From SVQP01 sp045594705 (lineage in GTDB: Bacteria > Bacillota > Clostridia > Oscillospirales > CAG-272), in NCBI GenBank assembly GCA_045594705.1, contig JAZNZB010000036.1, positions 1 to 56,093 of the forward strand: a stretch of DNA of 56,093 nt, given 5' to 3'. The position numbers were made by a program, and so were the translations under genes. The notes under the pieces were generated by a model. That model was not told the origin of the DNA and made no database searches. It was given only the letters and a program-made list of their open reading frames with translations. Below are positions 1 to 8,108 of the stretch, piece after piece. Each line of letters starts with the position of its first letter. Position 1 is the first letter of the stretch.

Positions 1-418
1 TGGAATCCAGATAAACGACGATGGTGTCGCCTTCCTTGACGGTCTGAATGTACATGGGGTTATCCAGATCGTTTACACCGTTGAGTGCATAAGTCCAGAA
101 TTCGCCCTTACCTGCGCTCTTGGTACCGATCTTCTTGACGACTTCCTGGGACTCATCCTGGAACTCGATCGTAAGCTCTTCCAGCTCACAAACGTCGATC
201 AGAACCTCGGTAACAGTGGGTTCCTTGTCGCCGACCTTATCATAGGTGTATACATACTCGCGGTCCTGTGCAAGGATCTCGCCCTCGGGACCGTCCTTGA
301 TGGTGAACGCAACCTTAATGCTGGTCTTGACTGCTTCGGGCTCTTTATCGCAAGCAACCATGATACAGCCGACCATGAGGATCGCAAGCACCAAAGCCAT
401 TACTCTGTAAAGTTTCAT
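1..418 (-). CDS. DUF4430-like lipoprotein, cut by the window edge
   Basis: This gene is open to the window edge, so only the N-terminal 139 residues are visible. It starts at an ATG (416-418) behind a weak purine-rich RBS and a canonical promoter at 453-481. The N-terminus is a lipoprotein signal: basic start, hydrophobic core, and Cys in MVGC or VAC followed by Asp-Lys-Glu. The rest has the shape of a DUF4430 (transcobalamin-like) domain: a strand with FWTYALNG, then a Gly-Asp turn in VKEGDTIVVYL. I infer an exported, membrane-anchored ligand-binding or surface protein. The ligand cannot be told from sequence, and the DUF4430 assignment rests on the motif pattern alone. Confidence 0.7.
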   Translation of the reverse strand, partial: MKLYRVMALVLAILMVGCIMVACDKEPEAVKTSIKVAFTIKDGPEGEILAQDREYVYTYDKVGDKEPTVTEVLIDVCELEELTIEFQDESQEVVKKIGTKSAGKGEFWTYALNGVNDLDNPMYIQTVKEGDTIVVYLDS

Positions 419-452
419 TGCAATTTCTCCTTTGGATTTTTTTGACATGTCT

Positions 453-481
453 ATTATACTGCATAATTTCTTGTTTGTCAA
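453..481 (-). promoter_or_regulatory. Sigma-A promoter of the DUF4430-like gene
   Basis: On the minus strand TTGACA (481-476) is followed by exactly 17 bases and TATAAT (458-453). Both hexamers are perfect consensus. The start codon lies about 35 bases downstream. Confidence 0.85.
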
Positions 482-498
482 CTGTTTTTTTGCACATT

Positions 499-984
499 TT
501 ACACACCAAAAAGGCACATTAATTGCAAAATAAGCATGTAGATCAGCCAAAGCACGTGCAACCACAGCACAGTGCCCGCCAAAACGGACAAGGTTTGCCA
601 TTGCAGCGCGCACACCGCAGCCAGCACGATCACAGCTAAAATGACTGCAAGCGAGAGCGCAAGATTTTGCCGCACGAAAAACAAAGGGTACCACAAATAC
701 CCTACCCCGATCATGAGCAAAAAAAAGCATGCGCCGCGCCATGCACCGATGCAGTTTTTTCCGTATGTATACAGCACACCGCCCAGAGTCGCGCCCAACA
801 CGAAATACCAAAGCAGCCACAAAAGCCCCATCAGCCAAACGGGTGGGATCACCTCGCGGATACCCAGCTGTGTGATACCCGCATACGGGGAGCCCCACCA
901 GAATCTGACCGCCATGCCGCAAAGTGCCAGCACGCCGCCCACAACTAAACTGTAGGTCAGCGTGCCATTGTTTTTTTGATTCAT
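499..984 (-). CDS. TspO/MBR family membrane protein
   Basis: This is a 161-residue integral membrane protein with about five hydrophobic segments, the usual size for TspO (about 155-170 residues). The motif IPPVWLMGLLWLLWY matches the family's PPxWxFxxVWxxLY block after helix 1. The segment YPLFFVRQNLALS matches the WxxLFF...NxxLAL block, and a Trp/Tyr-rich last helix follows. TspO proteins bind tetrapyrroles or tryptophan-rich ligands in the membrane; the bacterial role is poorly defined and is not shown here. An RBS (GGGGTG) precedes the ATG. The gene appears to be a single unit, followed downstream by the DUF4430-like gene with its own promoter. Confidence 0.75.
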   Translation of the reverse strand: MNQKNNGTLTYSLVVGGVLALCGMAVRFWWGSPYAGITQLGIREVIPPVWLMGLLWLLWYFVLGATLGGVLYTYGKNCIGAWRGACFFLLMIGVGYLWYPLFFVRQNLALSLAVILAVIVLAAVCALQWQTLSVLAGTVLWLHVLWLIYMLILQLMCLFGV

Positions 985-1004
985 ATCATCACCCCGTACA
1001 AATT

Positions 1005-1163
1005 ATGCGCCGGGCGCATCAGTTATGAGTGATGAGATCGCTGCGCGATCGTTATGAGCTTGCAAAGCAAGCGTTATGATATGATTGCCATTGTAACCAT
1101 AACTGCCCGGAGGGCATCATAACTACGCGAAGCGTATCATAACTCATAACTTGCCAAAGGCAA
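1005..1163. repeat. Short-hairpin array A (GTTATGA / TCATAAC spacers)
   Basis: This gap between tspO and the PBP gene holds seven small units, most of them perfect hairpins with three-base loops: ATGCGC-CGG-GCGCAT (1005), GATCGC-TGC-GCGATC (1036), GCTTGC-AAA-GCAAGC (1058), an imperfect centre near 1083-1097, GCCC-GGA-GGGC (1105), ACGC-GAA-GCGT (1125) and TTGCC-AAA-GGCAA (1151). The stems differ, but the spacers repeat as GTTATGA on the left and TCATAACT on the right, so the whole array is also one large inverted repeat centred near 1088. Arrays B (17344) and C (56021) have the same design. Confidence 0.85.
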
Positions 1164-1171
1164 TCATAACT

Positions 1172-3463
1172 TTACTCATGCGCCGGACATGGCCCGGTTT
1201 TGGAGGGCGTTGCGTACCACGTGCCGCGATACTCCCCCTCGGCAGGCGGTGCATCGTACAAAAAATACGGTGCATCCTTGATATACACCTCTCTGGCAAA
1301 GCTGCGGAATCCGCGCAAAAATCCTGCGTCATGCAAAGCCTCCAGCGGGCAGGACGGACAGGCCACGCCGCCAAAGACCGAGTCGTAGCACACAAGCTCG
1401 TGCGTGCTGCAAAGCGTATGCGGTCTGTTTGTTGCGGTGAAATACCCCATGCGCGTGCGGTCACCGCGCAAGTCACACGTGCAGGCATACCCCGGCAGAT
1501 GCCCCGAATCGGCACAGTATTCGTATCTGTGCACCGTGTCGGGCACGCGGAAGGTATCGGGGCAAGCGTCAAAGATCCCTGCGTCGTACAGCCGCGTCAT
1601 GACCTCGTCCCACACCGCGATGCTGACGTTGCCTTCGATGCTTTGCTCACGTGCGGGATAGTCGTAGCCCGTCCAGACGCCGCCCAGGACAGCAGGCGTG
1701 TACCCTACGAACAGGCGGTCAACCCCGCGTTGCGTCGTGCCTGTCTTGCCCGCCACCTGCACGCGATCTGCAAGCCCGATCTTGCCGCGCGCAGTTCCCT
1801 TTTGCACCACGCCCTGCATCATTTTGGTCATAATGGCGGCGTTTTCGGGCGAGAGCACGCGCTCGGGCGAAACCGTGTTGCTCAGCAGCACCACTCCATC
1901 CGCATCCGTAACAAAAAAGTAGGAGCGACACGGCAGATAATTGCCACTGTCAAATACAGTGTAGGCATCCGTCAGCTCACGCAGCGTTACGCCGTGCGCA
2001 AACTGCCCAAGCGCAAGTCCTGCTTGCGTCATATCCGAGTCGCCAAGTGAGCGTATACCCAGCCGATCGCGCAAAAAGTCCAAAGACGCTTGCCTGCCCA
2101 CGTCCTCCAGGATCTCGACCGCCACCGTATTGACCGACTCTGCAAGTGCGGTTGCCACATCGGTCAGCCCATGATACGCATAGTGCGCGTTACGCGGCCA
2201 AGGAGTATTGCCATCGAATTTCAGCGGTACGTCATCGTACACGCTTGCCCAATTGATGATGCCGCGCTCGAGTGCGGGCGCATAGACCGAGAGCGGCTTG
2301 ATGGCAGATCCGGGGGGCAATTTGGTATCGGTAGCATAATTCTGCAGTCTGTTCGCGCCCTTTTGGCCAATTGCGCCCGCCACGCCCAGAATATCCCCTG
2401 TCTGCGGATCGATCACGATCATGGCAGAGCGTTCGTGCGTGCCGAACAGATCTGTGGTGGCATAGTAGTCCTCCAAAATGCTTTGCACGCGCTCGTCCAT
2501 AGCGGCATAGATGCGCAAGCCACCGCTATATACCATATTGGATGCCGCAGCACGGCTGTAGTTGTACGTCGCACACAGATCGTCGATCACGTCGCCCACC
2601 ACCATATCCTCGTACCACGACGCCACGCGGCTACCGCTGCGCACCTCGGGAGAGAGCGCGATGGGCTGCGCGGCGTCAAGGTAGCTCTGCTCGTCCAGAT
2701 ACCCCTGATCAAGCATGCAGGAAAGGATAAGCTGCCTGCGCTGCTCGTTCTGCTCGGGATGCGTGATGGGATTATAGCGCACGGGATTGTTGGTAATGGC
2801 TGCAATACAGGCACATTCGCCCACCGAAAGTGCCGAGATATCCTTTGAAAAATAATGCTTTGCCGCTGCTCCCACACCGCGGCAGCCGTCGGCTAAGTTG
2901 ATGACATTGAGATACATCTCAAGCACCTCTCGCTTGTCCGCGCGCCGCTCCAGATCCAGAGCGCAGAACATCTCGGTCAGCTTACGGTCAATGCTGACGC
3001 GGTCGTCACCCGTCAGATTTTTGACCAGCTGCTGCGTAATGGTGGACGCGCCGAAGGATTTGCCGGCCTTGCCAAGCAGTTTTTTTTGCAGATAAGCGGC
3101 AGCCGCCTCACCCGTGCGCAGAAAATCCACGCCATCATGCTCCCAGAAGCGCTTGTCCTCAATGGCCACGAAGGCATCGATCATGGACGCGGGGATCTTA
3201 TCGATCGCGGCGTATTCATAATAGGTATTGCCGCCGCAAAGCGGACCGATCTCGTGCACTTCTCCCTCTCTTGCGGCACGGTTTGAAAAGGTATACGCAT
3301 ACAGGCGCGAGGTGCCGCCCGAGCGCGCCACGTGCAAGAGCGCGTCGTCCAAGGAGCTGTCCGCATATGGCTCCAGCACAATACATGCCGCAATGCCGCC
3401 AATCGCGCCCAAGAGCAACGCGACAAGCAGCAGGATCGCTATGATTTTTCCAAGCCTTTTCAT
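1172..3463 (-). CDS. Class A penicillin-binding protein (glycosyltransferase and transpeptidase)
   Basis: This is a bifunctional peptidoglycan polymerase of 763 residues. A single membrane anchor spans residues 6-30. The GT51 glycosyltransferase domain follows, with catalytic Glu in IEDKRFWEHDG (E102) and the GASTITQQLVKN motif. The transpeptidase domain has SAIK (Ser386, Lys389), SVN (443-445) and KTGTT (573-577), so both activities look intact. I chose the ATG at 3463 because GGGAGGATAC precedes it and the membrane anchor starts there; an in-frame upstream ATG at 3643 would add 60 residues without a signal. It is divergent from the BofC-like gene. The C-terminal tail after the KTG motif holds several Cys residues and is less conserved. 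Confidence 0.95.
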   Translation of the reverse strand: MKRLGKIIAILLLVALLLGAIGGIAACIVLEPYADSSLDDALLHVARSGGTSRLYAYTFSNRAAREGEVHEIGPLCGGNTYYEYAAIDKIPASMIDAFVAIEDKRFWEHDGVDFLRTGEAAAAYLQKKLLGKAGKSFGASTITQQLVKNLTGDDRVSIDRKLTEMFCALDLERRADKREVLEMYLNVINLADGCRGVGAAAKHYFSKDISALSVGECACIAAITNNPVRYNPITHPEQNEQRRQLILSCMLDQGYLDEQSYLDAAQPIALSPEVRSGSRVASWYEDMVVGDVIDDLCATYNYSRAAASNMVYSGGLRIYAAMDERVQSILEDYYATTDLFGTHERSAMIVIDPQTGDILGVAGAIGQKGANRLQNYATDTKLPPGSAIKPLSVYAPALERGIINWASVYDDVPLKFDGNTPWPRNAHYAYHGLTDVATALAESVNTVAVEILEDVGRQASLDFLRDRLGIRSLGDSDMTQAGLALGQFAHGVTLRELTDAYTVFDSGNYLPCRSYFFVTDADGVVLLSNTVSPERVLSPENAAIMTKMMQGVVQKGTARGKIGLADRVQVAGKTGTTQRGVDRLFVGYTPAVLGGVWTGYDYPAREQSIEGNVSIAVWDEVMTRLYDAGIFDACPDTFRVPDTVHRYEYCADSGHLPGYACTCDLRGDRTRMGYFTATNRPHTLCSTHELVCYDSVFGGVACPSCPLEALHDAGFLRGFRSFAREVYIKDAPYFLYDAPPAEGEYRGTWYATPSKTGPCPAHE

Positions 3464-3551
3464 GTATCCTCCCGTTTTTTCATTCCGGATTTGCATAGAC
3501 CCGTCAATTCGGGCAAGAATAATCATGCAACAAAAAAAGTGAGGTACAAGC

Positions 3552-4088
3552 ATGAAATCATTGAAAATTGCCTTTGCCGTTTTGCTATGCGTTACTATTT
3601 TGTCGGTGGGCGCATCGGTTGTATGCGCGGTGATTGCCGGCAACGTGGCCGAATCCTTCCGCGATTACCGTTCCTCTGTCATTACTGCATTAAGTTCCCT
3701 GCATGCGCAGCTGAACAGCTCCAAGCAGGCCTTTGCGGATGCGCTGACATATCTGGACGGTGCGCAAAACACGGCTGCAGATACGTCGCCCGAAACCGAA
3801 ACGCTGCCACAAGATGAGCCAAGCACAGAAAAGCTGGAGCAGGACACCGCCGACGCACTCAAGCAGGACAAGCCAAGTCCGGAGGAATCCACCGTTGCAG
3901 CTGCCGTTTACACGGTAAAGTCGGTCGATGGAAAAATCGCAATATTTGACCAATCCGGAGCACTCGTGCGCACGCTCAACGTAGCAGTCGCGACCCTGCC
4001 CCGCGCAGACCGCGAGCAGCTCGCCGTGGGGATCGTGATCAACGGTGAGGAAGAGCTCAACGCACTGATCGAGGACTATTCGGGGTAA
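3552..4088 (+). CDS. Membrane-anchored protein with BofC-like C-terminal domain
   Basis: This 178-residue protein starts with one N-terminal membrane segment (residues 5-30). A Glu/Asp/Thr/Pro-rich linker follows (about 75-115). The C-terminal 60 residues contain YTVKSVDGKIAIF, an LNVAVATLPRADREQL stretch and LIEDYSG, the pattern of the BofC C-terminal domain (Lp..D...L..G, ending in LEDY). BofC in Bacillus controls sigma-K checkpoint signalling, but this stand-alone clostridial form has no assigned function, so I do not infer that role. The RBS is GAGGTACAAGC before ATG. A terminator follows at 4126-4172. Confidence 0.65.
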   Translation: MKSLKIAFAVLLCVTILSVGASVVCAVIAGNVAESFRDYRSSVITALSSLHAQLNSSKQAFADALTYLDGAQNTAADTSPETETLPQDEPSTEKLEQDTADALKQDKPSPEESTVAAAVYTVKSVDGKIAIFDQSGALVRTLNVAVATLPRADREQLAVGIVINGEEELNALIEDYSG

Positions 4089-4125
4089 AGCAATCTGCCC
4101 CAAAACAGCATAGAAATTCGTGCAA

Positions 4126-4172
4126 AACACGGACTGTATCACATGGATGCAGTCCGTGTTTGTCAATTTTTT
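4126..4172 (+). terminator. Intrinsic terminator after the BofC-like gene
   Basis: Stem AACACGGACTG (4126-4136) pairs with CAGTCCGTGTT (4150-4160). A T-rich run follows, ending in six T (4167-4172). Confidence 0.85.
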
Positions 4173-4184
4173 CAATTGCTTGCC

Positions 4185-4226
4185 GTAGGGGCGATCGATT
4201 TTCGGCAAAGCCGAAATATTCGCCCG
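4185..4226. repeat. GTAGGGGCGA...CGCCCG dispersed repeat, copy 1
   Basis: GTAGGGGCGA opens and CGCCCG closes the unit, with a central hairpin TTTCGGC-AAA-GCCGAAA. Related units lie at 13644, 28447, 41744, 45058 and 45133, and a derived coding copy is in dnaE (13957-14057). Confidence 0.7.
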
Positions 4227-4333
4227 TTTTTGATGGATCGTAAGATCGGGCTTTCCTTTAGTTTCAAAACATCAAAAAAGCCATCACATGGTGACTTTTT
4301 CGCACTCTGCTCTTTGCCCCAATCGGAAAACAG

Positions 4334-4370
4334 AAAAGCCCCGCCAAGAGCGTGCAAAATTAGCGGTAAA
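4334..4370 (+). repeat. GTGCAAAATTAGCGG dispersed repeat, copy 1
   Basis: The block AAAAGCC..CGCC..G.GTGCAAAATTAGCGG..AAA recurs at 41815-41852 (minus) and 55926-55966 (plus). Shorter forms of the AGCGG-purine tail occur at 49083 and, reversed, near 49624. Each lies beside a terminator-type hairpin or another repeat. Confidence 0.7.
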
Positions 4371-4400
4371 ATCATAACAACCGAATAAGCAGCCTTTACG

Positions 4401-4437
4401 GCAAAACACCACGGAAGAAAAATCCGTGGTGTTTTGC
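4401..4437. terminator. Perfect 14-bp hairpin at the left edge of the AT-rich island
   Basis: GCAAAACACCACGG (4401-4414) pairs perfectly with CCGTGGTGTTTTGC (4424-4437) around an A-rich loop. It sits at the change from GC-rich to AT-rich sequence. It may act as a terminator in either direction, though no gene stops directly against it. Confidence 0.6.
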
Positions 4438-4450
4438 TTTACAAACCGTA

Positions 4451-4633
4451 ATGTGTCAAGGCTCAACATTTGACTCGCTGAAATCAATGACGGACGAGCA
4501 GAAAGAGATATTTGAGAAATTCGAGGACTGCTGGGGCGAGTATGCGAGCTACGCAGAGGAAGCGATATTTGAGTATGCGTTCAAACTTGGAGCGAGATTG
4601 GCGATGGAAGTACAAACTAACACAGATGGCTAA
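4451..4633 (+). pseudogene. DUF6809-like C-terminal fragment
   Basis: This 60-residue ORF matches only the end of DUF6809 proteins: an acidic helix followed by FEYAFKLGARLAMEV, close to the family's FxxGFxLGAxLxxE ending. Full members are about 100 residues, so the N-terminal half is missing. Internal ATGs exist, but no good RBS precedes the first. DUF6809 genes are common on clostridial mobile elements, so I read this as a remnant marking the edge of an integrated segment. A short functional peptide cannot be excluded. Confidence 0.5.
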
Positions 4634-4638
4634 TAAAA

Positions 4639-4672
4639 CATGCATCGGAAAAAATCCGATGCATGAATTTTT
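4639..4672. terminator. Bidirectional terminator between the DUF6809 remnant and the ABC permease
   Basis: CATGCATCGG (4639-4648) pairs with CCGATGCATG (4656-4665), followed by AATTTTT on the plus strand. On the minus strand it lies just after the permease stop codon (4701) and can terminate the transporter operon. Confidence 0.75.
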
Positions 4673-4700
4673 ACCCGTCGGGCAAATTTTTCACTTTGAT

Positions 4701-7337
4701 TTACTCTAAAAGGATATTGTTCTTTCGCTTATACAGCAATATCAAGCTCGGAATAAACGAAACGCTCATAAGAACAAACACGCTCAATATAACCGACAAG
4801 AAGTTAAGCGGCGAAAAATAATAGGTTATTGAGTTTAGAATATTGAAACCGTTTTTAATCAATAGCCACGTCATAGGCACCGACAAAACAACTCCGACAA
4901 AATAAACCATAAGCAACTGCAAAAGCAATGATCTTATCAGTTTTCCGAATGTCAATCCGTTGATACGGTAAAGCGTATATGTCGAAAGGCTTAATCTTGT
5001 TTTGATGAAAAGCTGAATTAACAGCATAGTAAATGTTACGAAAATCAGTATAGCTATAAATGTTACAGAAAAGATTGATACAAGCAGATTATAAACCTTA
5101 TATGTTCTGACATCACTTGACCAATTTTCAAACGTCATATTCGGATAATCAAGCCCCAATTCTTGAAGCTCATTTGCGATCACCGTATTATTTGCGTCAA
5201 TATCGGTATAAATGTTAACCACGCTGTACGCGGCGGGGATTCCCAACTCGTCCAACGCTTCATGTGCGGTAAGCACCGAGCAAGCGGCTCCTATTCTGCT
5301 TGATATAAGCTGACCGTCTGTTGAGCGAATAATTGCACCGACTTTTACGGTTACGTCCTTTCGGTAAAACAAAGATATATCAGATTCCGCAACGCCCCCG
5401 TTTAGAGGCTCGTCCGTAAGCAATCCCGAAAGTGTAATTTCATCACCGACCTTAAACTGTGTCATATTGATCGCGTCCGGGTCGTCGTACTCCGTAGGGA
5501 TAATGCCCCTTAAAATCGTTCCCCCGAAATTTTGCTCCGTTATTTTGTATGCAGGAACACGGAGAATGACCTCTTCTCCCGACATTATCTTGTCTATGTT
5601 AATCTCGCCATCAATAACAGATGCCTTTAGTTTTTCCAAGCTCTCACGAGTATAACCGACGATCTCACTACTTACCAATACGTCATTTTCTTTATAGTTA
5701 AAGGTGTTCCAAATGAGATCATAATTATTGATACTCATAGACATTGCCATATTGTAATTGCCGTCAAGAATTGAATCACAACCGTCAAAATAACTGTCTA
5801 TGCTGCCCTTTGTCAGTAAGAGGTTCATTTTCTGATTTTCTCGGTATGCCAAAATTTTAGAAACTCCGGGAATGGACGCAACGGAATCAATAAAGTCTTG
5901 ATCAGCCCCGTTCTTTTCGTAATTGTTTGTAAAAAGCAATGGGGTTAATTGTTCTCCCGTGACTTTGTCCGTAAGAGGCGGTGCATTGATCAGCTTTGAG
6001 GAAAACTGAAAGTCATAATCGTTTTGGACATAGCCCGAATCGGTGTTCGTTATATCCTCCGTGAAATAGTTTTTGTAAGCAATTCCATAAGATAACAACG
6101 TACACGATAATGAGATCAACAGCGTAATTGCAATAATGGCTTTGCGATTTTTGAACATATCCAATTTGAATATGCTAATTTTTGTGTTGGTGTTTTTGTA
6201 ATGCCTTCCGCTGATCTCGCTGTCAAGTTCAGTTTGCTTCACGATGTAGATTGCATAGACAATAAAGACGATTGCTAACCCTATCAAAAGGGAGAGTATC
6301 AACGAAACATTTAACGTCATATTGAAATCGAATATAGGCGCACTGTATTCGCTATCCAATATCAAATTCAAACAACCCTTTGTAACGAAGAAACTGAACA
6401 CGCCCCCCGTTATCACGCCAAGTATCAGAATAGAAACCGTTTCAAAAACAAGCACAAAGAAAATATCCCGCTTATTCATACCGAGCAAAAGGTAGTTCCG
6501 TATTCTCGCAAGAAGCTTTGTCTTGTTCATAATCAAGATGGTAATTACGATCAACAGAGAAATTACATACATCAAGATCATAAAACTTTGAGGGATAGAG
6601 AAATTGTCGCTTGCGTCAAAAGAGCCGTTGCTTGTGAAAAGTCTTAAAGTATCATCGTTTGGATTCACAATACCCGTTTCTTTCTCGATTACAATTTGCT
6701 GTGTGATACTGTGGCTTTTATCAAAAACTTGTTCAAGACGGCTTTGCGTGATAAAAGCATTGACGGGCGTAATATTATCTTCTATCTGCTTTTCTCCGCG
6801 AGGCCATAAACGCCCGAAGTCGTTTATGATTCCGCAAAGTGTATATGTCTGATTATCAATCGTAACCTCTTGACCTACACCGTTAGCCCCCAATTCGTTT
6901 GCAATACCTTCCGTCAAAGCAATTTCATTATCTCCCTCGGGAAAGCGTCCTTCTTTTACGGTGATACAGCCAAGCCGTATTGCTTCTGCGTCCGCAAATC
7001 CTAAATTGAGATTTTTATTGCCCTCTAATGCTATGGTATCAGCCGTGTAGAACACACCGTAGCTTTGGTATCTGTAATTCGGCAACAGACTTTCAAATTC
7101 ATCATCGGTGAGTGTTGAAAGATCGGATATTTTATCTCGATAATATATTTCATCGTATATTCCGTAAACTACGGTATTTTGTTCTTTAACGGTTGTAATA
7201 ATACTGTTTGTCGTATTATACAGAAACATCGGTACAAGTGTAAGAATACAAATTGCCGCAAGCAACAGCTTGTTTCCGTTGTTTCTGCGAAGCAGACTTT
7301 TTAGGGATATTTTGATCAAATTCAATGTATGTTTCAT
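4701..7337 (-). CDS. ABC transporter permease, FtsX/MacB type with two ectodomains
   Basis: This 878-residue membrane protein has a first helix at residues 23-46, a large extracellular region (about 47-255), three helices (about 255-365), another helix (about 400-420), a second ectodomain (about 425-735) and three final helices. That is the duplicated FtsX layout of permeases working with MacB/LolD-type ATPases. BceB-type permeases are shorter (about 650 residues) with one ectodomain, so this is not a classic bacitracin exporter. It overlaps the ATPase gene by four bases (ATGA). Together with the kinase/regulator pair upstream it is probably a stress- or antimicrobial-peptide-responsive module; that role is inferred. 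Confidence 0.85.
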   Translation of the reverse strand: MKHTLNLIKISLKSLLRRNNGNKLLLAAICILTLVPMFLYNTTNSIITTVKEQNTVVYGIYDEIYYRDKISDLSTLTDDEFESLLPNYRYQSYGVFYTADTIALEGNKNLNLGFADAEAIRLGCITVKEGRFPEGDNEIALTEGIANELGANGVGQEVTIDNQTYTLCGIINDFGRLWPRGEKQIEDNITPVNAFITQSRLEQVFDKSHSITQQIVIEKETGIVNPNDDTLRLFTSNGSFDASDNFSIPQSFMILMYVISLLIVITILIMNKTKLLARIRNYLLLGMNKRDIFFVLVFETVSILILGVITGGVFSFFVTKGCLNLILDSEYSAPIFDFNMTLNVSLILSLLIGLAIVFIVYAIYIVKQTELDSEISGRHYKNTNTKISIFKLDMFKNRKAIIAITLLISLSCTLLSYGIAYKNYFTEDITNTDSGYVQNDYDFQFSSKLINAPPLTDKVTGEQLTPLLFTNNYEKNGADQDFIDSVASIPGVSKILAYRENQKMNLLLTKGSIDSYFDGCDSILDGNYNMAMSMSINNYDLIWNTFNYKENDVLVSSEIVGYTRESLEKLKASVIDGEINIDKIMSGEEVILRVPAYKITEQNFGGTILRGIIPTEYDDPDAINMTQFKVGDEITLSGLLTDEPLNGGVAESDISLFYRKDVTVKVGAIIRSTDGQLISSRIGAACSVLTAHEALDELGIPAAYSVVNIYTDIDANNTVIANELQELGLDYPNMTFENWSSDVRTYKVYNLLVSIFSVTFIAILIFVTFTMLLIQLFIKTRLSLSTYTLYRINGLTFGKLIRSLLLQLLMVYFVGVVLSVPMTWLLIKNGFNILNSITYYFSPLNFLSVILSVFVLMSVSFIPSLILLYKRKNNILLE

Positions 7338-8014
7338 TGCTGTACCTCACGGACTAACTTTCCGTCACTCATTCTGTAAACCTTATGAGCGATTTTCAGC
7401 CATTCAAGATCGTGTGTTACGATAACATACGTTTGACCCTGTTCCTCATTGGTACGCTTCACAAATGCCATTAGCTTATTGCCCGATTCAAGATCAAGAT
7501 TTCCCGTCGGCTCGTCTGCAAGAATGATTGACGGCTGCATTAGTAAAGCTCTTGCTACTGCGGTACGCTGTCTTTCGCCGCCCGATAACTGCGACGGATA
7601 GAAATGTTTTCTCTTTTCCAAATCCAAGATCGCAAGAAGCTCGCGTTCTCTTTTGGTATCATACGGCTTTCCCGCTATGTCAAAAGGAAGTCTGATATTA
7701 TTGATAACCGACAGTTCGTTTATGAGGTTGAAACTTTGATATATGAAGCCGCATTTTTGATTGCGGATTTTCGCCCGTTCCTTTTCGCCGAGCTTATAAA
7801 GATTCTTGCCGTCTAACAGCACCTCGCCCGAATCCGGGACAATAAGCCCGCCGAGAATATTCAGAAATGTACTTTTACCCGATCCGCTTTTTCCGATAAC
7901 AACAACAATTTCACCTTTGTTTATTTCTAAAGTCGTGCTTTTAAGTGCGTGGACTTGTGTGTTTCCGATTTTGTAGTTTTTGGATATACCCTTTACAGTT
8001 AGTATTTTACCCAT
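7334..8014 (-). CDS. ABC transporter ATP-binding protein (MacB/LolD family)
   Basis: This 226-residue ATPase has Walker A GKSGSGKST (41-49), Q-loop IYQSFN, signature LSGGERQR (143-150), Walker B IILADEPTGNLD and an H-loop in VTHD. It energises the FtsX-type permease encoded next, with which it overlaps by four bases. I chose the ATG at 8014 because AAGGGGTG lies 6 bases upstream and the conserved fold begins there; an earlier in-frame start at 8080 would run through a terminator-like hairpin (8035-8071). That hairpin lies in the gene's leader and may attenuate its expression. Confidence 0.93.
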   Translation of the reverse strand: MGKILTVKGISKNYKIGNTQVHALKSTTLEINKGEIVVVIGKSGSGKSTFLNILGGLIVPDSGEVLLDGKNLYKLGEKERAKIRNQKCGFIYQSFNLINELSVINNIRLPFDIAGKPYDTKRERELLAILDLEKRKHFYPSQLSGGERQRTAVARALLMQPSIILADEPTGNLDLESGNKLMAFVKRTNEEQGQTYVIVTHDLEWLKIAHKVYRMSDGKLVREVQQ

Positions 8015-8034
8015 AATCATCACCCCTTGATATA

Positions 8035-8071
8035 AAAATAACCTTGCCACTTTCGGTAGCAAGGTTATTTT
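8035..8071 (-). terminator. Hairpin in the leader of the ABC genes: terminator or attenuator
   Basis: AAAATAACCTTGC (8035-8047) and GCAAGGTTATTTT (8059-8071) form a perfect 13-bp stem. Read on the minus strand it ends in TTTTTATAT and lies just 20 bases before the ATPase start, so it can end the kinase transcript or attenuate the transporter genes. Confidence 0.65.
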
Positions 8072-8073
8072 AA

Positions 8074-8102
8074 CATTCAAATATCAAGAAAATATCATAA
8101 CT
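8074..8102 (-). promoter_or_regulatory. Candidate response-regulator operator upstream of the ABC genes
   Basis: The plus-strand text CAT..AAATATCAAGA...TATCA occurs here and at 9986-10012, upstream of the regulator gene itself. On the coding strand it contains TGATA half-sites about 11 bases apart, as expected for an OmpR-family dimer bound to direct repeats. Confidence 0.55.
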
Positions 8103-8108
8103 GAAAAA

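Noticed and set aside
4701..8014. Classic BceAB bacitracin resistance transporter
   Set aside because: The permease has two ectodomains and 878 residues, and the kinase has a sizeable extracellular loop, unlike BceB and BceS.
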